Shown here piece by piece: positions 18,050 to 21,131 of a stretch of 21,131 nucleotides of DNA; the first letter of the stretch is position 1, and each line of letters begins with the position of its first letter. The position numbers were made by a program, and so were the translations under genes. The DNA is from Patescibacteria group bacterium. Its GTDB lineage: Bacteria > Patescibacteriota > Gracilibacteria > UBA1369 > PNNO01. The notes under the pieces were generated by a model. It was given only the letters and a program-made list of their open reading frames with translations, was not told the origin of the DNA and did no database searches. The stretch spans positions 1-21,131 of the forward strand of contig JAJRYP010000089.1 of the NCBI GenBank assembly GCA_024275695.1. The letters run 5' to 3'.

Positions 18050-18078
18050 AGTTTAGCTAAAAACAGTTGAAAAGTTAA
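18050..18078 (-). promoter_or_regulatory. possible promoter of gatC-gatA
   Basis: On the minus strand TTAACT (18073-18078) and TAAACT (18050-18055) are spaced exactly 17 bp, upstream of the gatC ATG. Each box has four of six consensus matches. The -10 hexamer is the same as at the giant-protein operon promoter. Confidence 0.35.
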
Positions 18079-18103
18079 TATGTTTTTTTGCGGACGATTC
18101 TTG

Positions 18104-18109
18104 TATAAT
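18104..18109 (+). promoter_or_regulatory. -10 element of the membrane protein-ribL-ftsX-recO operon
   Basis: A perfect TATAAT lies here, predicting a start near 18116. No convincing -35 box is found at 16-18 bp. The element overlaps the ATG at 18108 (TATAATG), which argues that this ATG is not the translation start of the downstream gene. Confidence 0.5.
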
Positions 18110-18143
18110 GAACGCTGATACATGCACAACTTCTTTAGAAAGT

Positions 18144-18449
18144 ATGAACCTGGAACAGAACATTCAAAAAATAGCGCTTATATTCTTTTTCATAACCGGT
18201 GCGGCACATATTATTTCGTATCTTATGATTCTGAACAGGTATGCCCCCGATATCGCCGTCATGATAAAAACAATTGTTGAAATACCTTTTATTATCACTG
18301 CGGCAATTTACGGATTTATAAGTTTAAAAATAAGTATCGCGCAGCAGGGAAAAAAACACGGAATAAGCAATATTTTATTTATTGCGTTCATAATCGTTCT
18401 TTTTGCGACACTTATATATCTTAACCTCTTTATTCCTGACAGATTTTAA
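18144..18449 (+). CDS. small three-helix membrane protein, function unknown
   Basis: The 101-aa product (start MNLEQNIQKIA) has three hydrophobic helices: about residues 9-29 (ALIFFFITGAAHIISYLMIL), 37-62 (TIVEIPFIITAAIYGFISL) and 76-96 (ILFIAFIIVLFATLIYLNLF). I chose the ATG at 18144 over that at 18108 because the latter lies inside a perfect -10 box and would add 12 residues not needed for the fold. It ends in TAA directly abutting the ATG of the next gene, so the two are probably translationally coupled. I recognise no family. Confidence 0.7.
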   Translation: MNLEQNIQKIALIFFFITGAAHIISYLMILNRYAPDIAVMIKTIVEIPFIITAAIYGFISLKISIAQQGKKHGISNILFIAFIIVLFATLIYLNLFIPDRF

Positions 18450-18911
18450 ATGACGCCCGATAAAGACACCGGAAAAAAAGTTATGGTATTTGGAACATTT
18501 GACGTATTCCACGCCGGACATGAATATTTCTTAAGAGAAGCAAAAAAACTTGGAGATTATTTGATTGTGGTTATTGCAAGAGACAGCACAGTTAAAAAAG
18601 TAAAAGGTCGGCTTTCGGAACATAACGAGAAACAGCGCCTTAACGCAGTAAAAGAAAGCGGATATGCAGACAAAGTAACACTTGGAAACGAAGATGATAA
18701 ATATAAAGTAATTCGAAAATACAAACCTGATATAATCGCTCTGGGATATGATCAATTTGTATTTACATATACATTAAATAAAATAATCATAGATGAAAAT
18801 CTGGATACCGAAATTATAAGACTTAAGTCATATAAACCGTCAATGTATAAATCATCATTAATTAAAACCCTTGTCGAAGATGAAGAAGAAGAAAACAAAG
18901 AAACATCATAA
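18450..18911 (+). CDS. cytidylyltransferase-like protein, RibL-type FAD synthetase candidate
   Basis: The 153-aa protein is a single nucleotidyltransferase Rossmann domain. The nucleotide-binding motif GTFDVFHAGHEYF (HxGH) lies at about residues 15-27, then LGDYLIVVIARDSTVKKVKG, the EKQRLNAV helix, the GNEDDKYKVI segment and PDIIALGYDQ. This order and wording are close, as far as I recall, to archaeal RibL, which makes FAD from FMN, rather than to bacterial bifunctional RibF. Glycerol-3-phosphate cytidylyltransferase (TagD-like) is the main alternative. The C-terminus is short and acidic (VEDEEEENKE). It begins right at the upstream TAA and overlaps ftsX by 32 bp, so it is operon-internal. 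Substrate cannot be fixed from sequence. Confidence 0.75.
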   Translation: MTPDKDTGKKVMVFGTFDVFHAGHEYFLREAKKLGDYLIVVIARDSTVKKVKGRLSEHNEKQRLNAVKESGYADKVTLGNEDDKYKVIRKYKPDIIALGYDQFVFTYTLNKIIIDENLDTEIIRLKSYKPSMYKSSLIKTLVEDEEEENKETS

Positions 18912-19848
18912 GTACAGAAAGCACACGTTTTTCAAACATGTATGGAAAGCGCTGCGATTGAGTGTGTCTAATATGTGGCGAAATAAATTTTTAAGTATTG
19001 CCACTATTTTTGTGATGGGAATTCTGATTTTTATTTTCAATATTATTATTGGAGTTAATTATGTAGCCAAATCGGCTCTGAACGATCTTACAAGAAAAGT
19101 AGATATTGTTATTTATTTAAAAGACAATACTGAGTACTATCAAATACAGCAAATTACAAACGAACTTAATAAGCTTGATGGAGTTCTCGAAGTTTCGTAC
19201 ACATCAAAAAGTGACGCACTTGAAATTGTTTCAAAAACACATCCTAAAACAGCCGAATTTTTAGCCAGATACGGTGTAGACAATCCTCTTCCGGCGAGTA
19301 TTAACGTCAGGACAGAGCGTCCGGAGCTCCATATTATGGTTCAACAATTTTTGAATCAGGAAAAATACAGGCACATGCTTGCAAATATTGTAACAAATAC
19401 GGAATCGCAAAGTAGCGCAAGTAATGCTGTTACAAAAAATTTAATTAGTCTTTCAAATGCAACCAATCAAATTATTTTCTGGGTATTTGTTGTATTTATC
19501 ACGGGATCGGTTCTAATTGTTTCCAATGCTATTCAGCTTACAATCTATACAAGACAACGCGAAATTTATATTATGAGACTTGTTGGAGCCACGCGAAGCT
19601 TCATACAGCTTCCTTTTTTGTTTGAAGGATTGTTTTACGGACTCATAGCAATGCTTTTGGCAACTTTTCTTTTGTTTATAATGGCTACTCAAATTCAAAT
19701 CGCACAAATAAGCATTGCGGAATATATCAAAAACATACCACTTGTAACGGTGTTCTTTGTTGAACTTGCGGCAGTTATAGTTATTGGTATTTTATGCAGC
19801 TTTATTGCCGTTTACAGGTATATGCAAAATAAATTAATTCACGATTAA
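18880..19848 (+). CDS. ftsX: cell division permease-like protein FtsX
   Basis: FtsX pairs with the ATPase FtsE and, in well-studied bacteria, activates peptidoglycan hydrolases at the septum or sidewall. The 322-aa product has a very basic cytoplasmic start (MKKKKTKKHHKYRKH), TM1 (about residues 35-58, SIATIFVMGILIFIFNIIIG), an external domain beginning VDIVIYLKDNTE and including NPLPASINVRT, and three C-terminal helices (IIFWVFVVFITGSVLIVSNA; FEGLFYGLIAMLLATFLLFI; VFFVELAAVIVIGILCSFIA). The conserved turn REIYIMRLVGATRSFI joins the second and third. I start at the ATG at 18880; an earlier TTG at 18871 is possible. No ftsE is beside it, although ftsE usually precedes ftsX; here a RibL-like gene does. 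recO follows after 4 nt. Confidence 0.9.
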   Translation: MKKKKTKKHHKYRKHTFFKHVWKALRLSVSNMWRNKFLSIATIFVMGILIFIFNIIIGVNYVAKSALNDLTRKVDIVIYLKDNTEYYQIQQITNELNKLDGVLEVSYTSKSDALEIVSKTHPKTAEFLARYGVDNPLPASINVRTERPELHIMVQQFLNQEKYRHMLANIVTNTESQSSASNAVTKNLISLSNATNQIIFWVFVVFITGSVLIVSNAIQLTIYTRQREIYIMRLVGATRSFIQLPFLFEGLFYGLIAMLLATFLLFIMATQIQIAQISIAEYIKNIPLVTVFFVELAAVIVIGILCSFIAVYRYMQNKLIHD

Positions 19849-19852
19849 AAGC

Positions 19853-20470
19853 ATGAGGAGTTACAAAACTGTTGGAATCGTTCTTCATAAAAGGTCGCTT
19901 GGCGAAAAGGACTATGCGGTAACTCTTTTTACTCCGTGTCATGGAAAAATTCAGGTTATGGCAAAAGGTGCAAGAAATATAAAAAGTAAATTTACGGGGC
20001 ATGTTGATTTATTAAATATTTGCGAAGTGCAAATTTATAACGGCCCAAAAAATTCAATCCTTTCCGATTGCAATTTAAGCACAAATTACGCACATTTTGG
20101 AAAAGATTTAAATAAGTTTTATGTAAGTGAAAAAATAGCAAAAATGATAAGGAATTTCACCAGGGAAGATGAAAACAGCGAAGATATTTACGACCTTTTA
20201 ATGGAAACATTTGCAGCTTTGAATATTTACAATAAAGAAACATTAATCTTTGAAGCATTTAAAGTAAAATTCTTTTCGCTTCTCGGAAATATGCCGGATG
20301 TTTACAGTCTTTCGGACACGGAATTCTCACATTTTGATATCCGGCAGAAGAAACTGCTTAAGTTTTTACTTTCAGAGCCTTACAGCGAAATAATTCGAAT
20401 ATATTTAGATAAAAAAGACACCAATTTATTACAAAAGATGACAAACGATTTACTTGCATATGCTATGTAG
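19853..20470 (+). CDS. recO: DNA repair protein RecO, short form without zinc finger
   Basis: RecO helps load RecA onto SSB-coated single-stranded DNA with RecR. The N-terminal OB fold is clear (YKTVGIVLHKRSLGEKDYAV, LFTPCHGKIQVMAKGARNIKSKF), and a helical C-terminal domain follows. The protein is 205 aa against about 240-250 for typical members. The CxxC..CxxC zinc site after the LLG motif is absent: FFSLLGNMPDVYSLSDTEF has no Cys. The gene starts 4 nt after ftsX and ends by overlapping the convergent rel gene by 8 nt. The call is good; whether it works without the zinc site is unknown, though zinc-free RecO proteins exist. Confidence 0.88.
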   Translation: MRSYKTVGIVLHKRSLGEKDYAVTLFTPCHGKIQVMAKGARNIKSKFTGHVDLLNICEVQIYNGPKNSILSDCNLSTNYAHFGKDLNKFYVSEKIAKMIRNFTREDENSEDIYDLLMETFAALNIYNKETLIFEAFKVKFFSLLGNMPDVYSLSDTEFSHFDIRQKKLLKFLLSEPYSEIIRIYLDKKDTNLLQKMTNDLLAYAM

Positions 20471-21131
20471 CCTTTTTAACCGAATGAACACCCGCGATCC
20501 TCTCAATAGATGAAAGAATTTGTTCAAACTGATTAAAATCCGATATCTCAACAAGCAATTCCCACAAAAAACTTTTTTGAGTTTCTTTTTTAATATAGAA
20601 CTGCAAAATCGATCCTTTTGATTTTTCAACTTCTTTTGTTACATCACGCATAATATAAGTATTTGGAACCGTTTCAACATACAAAGGAACCTGACGCAGC
20701 ATTTCATCCTCCGGAGTTCCGGCCCAATGAGCCTTGATATAACGCTCACGGTCACTCATCTTTAGAATTTTACATCCCTTTCTATGAATACTAATCGCTC
20801 TACCGCGAGTAACATATCCAACAACGGATTGCCCAAAATTCGGTTTACAACATTGTGCGCGTTTAACAGGAAGTCCTTTTTCTCCGCCAACAACGACATA
20901 TTTTCCAATCTCACTTTCTTTTCTAATATCAATCAGTCTTCCGGACATACTTTTTTTAACTTTTTTCTTCCCGGCAATCTCATCATATGAAAAAATTTTA
21001 CTAATAACGGAAGACGGAAGAATAGATCCGTTTCCAACCTGCCGCACAAGTTCTTCACGTTCTTTATAACTCAAAGTTTTACCATCAACAGTTTTTAAAA
21101 GTGTCATTTTGGGATCCAAAATAGGTTTTCC
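20463..21131 (-). CDS. RelA/SpoT-family (p)ppGpp synthetase/hydrolase, C-terminal part, cut by window edge
   Basis: The frame enters from beyond base 21131 (GKPILDPKM) and ends at TAG at 20463-20465, so the synthetase, hydrolase and start are outside the window. What is seen is the regulatory C-terminus: an RIS/zinc-finger-like region with QCCKPNFGQSVVGYVTRG and ISIHRKGCKIL, then a C-terminal ACT domain (about the last 75 residues, from VPLYVETVPNTYIMRDVTKE to RIAGVHSVKKAT). These parts sense uncharged tRNA on the ribosome in the stringent response. The CC..G and HR..C features match the long Rel/RelA/SpoT group rather than small alarmone synthetases. Rel, RelA and SpoT cannot be told apart from this piece. 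Confidence 0.9.
   Translation of the reverse strand, partial: GKPILDPKMTLLKTVDGKTLSYKEREELVRQVGNGSILPSSVISKIFSYDEIAGKKKVKKSMSGRLIDIRKESEIGKYVVVGGEKGLPVKRAQCCKPNFGQSVVGYVTRGRAISIHRKGCKILKMSDRERYIKAHWAGTPEDEMLRQVPLYVETVPNTYIMRDVTKEVEKSKGSILQFYIKKETQKSFLWELLVEISDFNQFEQILSSIERIAGVHSVKKAT

Noticed and set aside
219..20470. A variant code with UAA or UGA reassigned across the genome
   Set aside because: UAA ends several genes correctly (gatC 8 nt before gatA, the operon end before its terminator), UGA ends glnA, and no gene has an in-frame UGA. Only the giant secreted gene has in-frame UAA.

Overview
The window is about 21 kb of AT-rich, tightly packed bacterial DNA. No tRNA, rRNA, CRISPR array, insertion sequence or integrase was seen. 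The mix suggests a Patescibacteria/CPR-type bacterium, possibly Peregrinibacteria-like, though that lineage call is inference. The evidence is a giant secreted Asp/Glu-rich repeat protein, compact housekeeping genes, three convergent gene pairs that overlap at their 3' ends, starts without a Shine-Dalgarno sequence, a RecO without its zinc finger, and a RibL-like nucleotidyltransferase. TAA, TAG and TGA all end genes here. No gene has an in-frame TGA, so the UGA=Gly code of Gracilibacteria/Absconditabacteria does not apply.

Region 1 (1-12851) is an accessory operon of three same-strand genes. A good promoter (150-178) precedes it and a strong hairpin terminator (12820-12851) ends it. The genes encode a 2248-aa very basic protein with no signal peptide, a 163-aa membrane-anchored protein, and a secreted, very acidic protein of 1755 codons with about five tandem Cys-bracketed Ig-like repeats. 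The third gene carries two in-frame TAA codons, both in the hexamer TAAATC, and its frame continues as clear coding sequence through both. The first two proteins end in the same AAGRR pentapeptide, written with different codons. I read this as one surface or envelope system not known to me.

Region 2 (12853-12982) is a regulatory block. Four exact-period 18-bp units with a TTAC-N3-GTAA-like core run directly into the -35 box of the holA promoter.

Region 3 (12983-18027) holds holA (DNA polymerase III delta), convergent with a type I glutamine synthetase gene, glnA. A TrmB-family regulator is divergent from glnA and is a candidate regulator of it. Convergent with the regulator are gatC-gatA, two subunits of the Asp/Glu-tRNA amidotransferase; gatB is not in the window.

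Region 4 (18104-21131) is a tightly spaced operon: a small three-helix membrane protein, a RibL-like cytidylyltransferase, ftsX and recO. It converges with the 3' part of a RelA/SpoT-type gene cut by the window edge.
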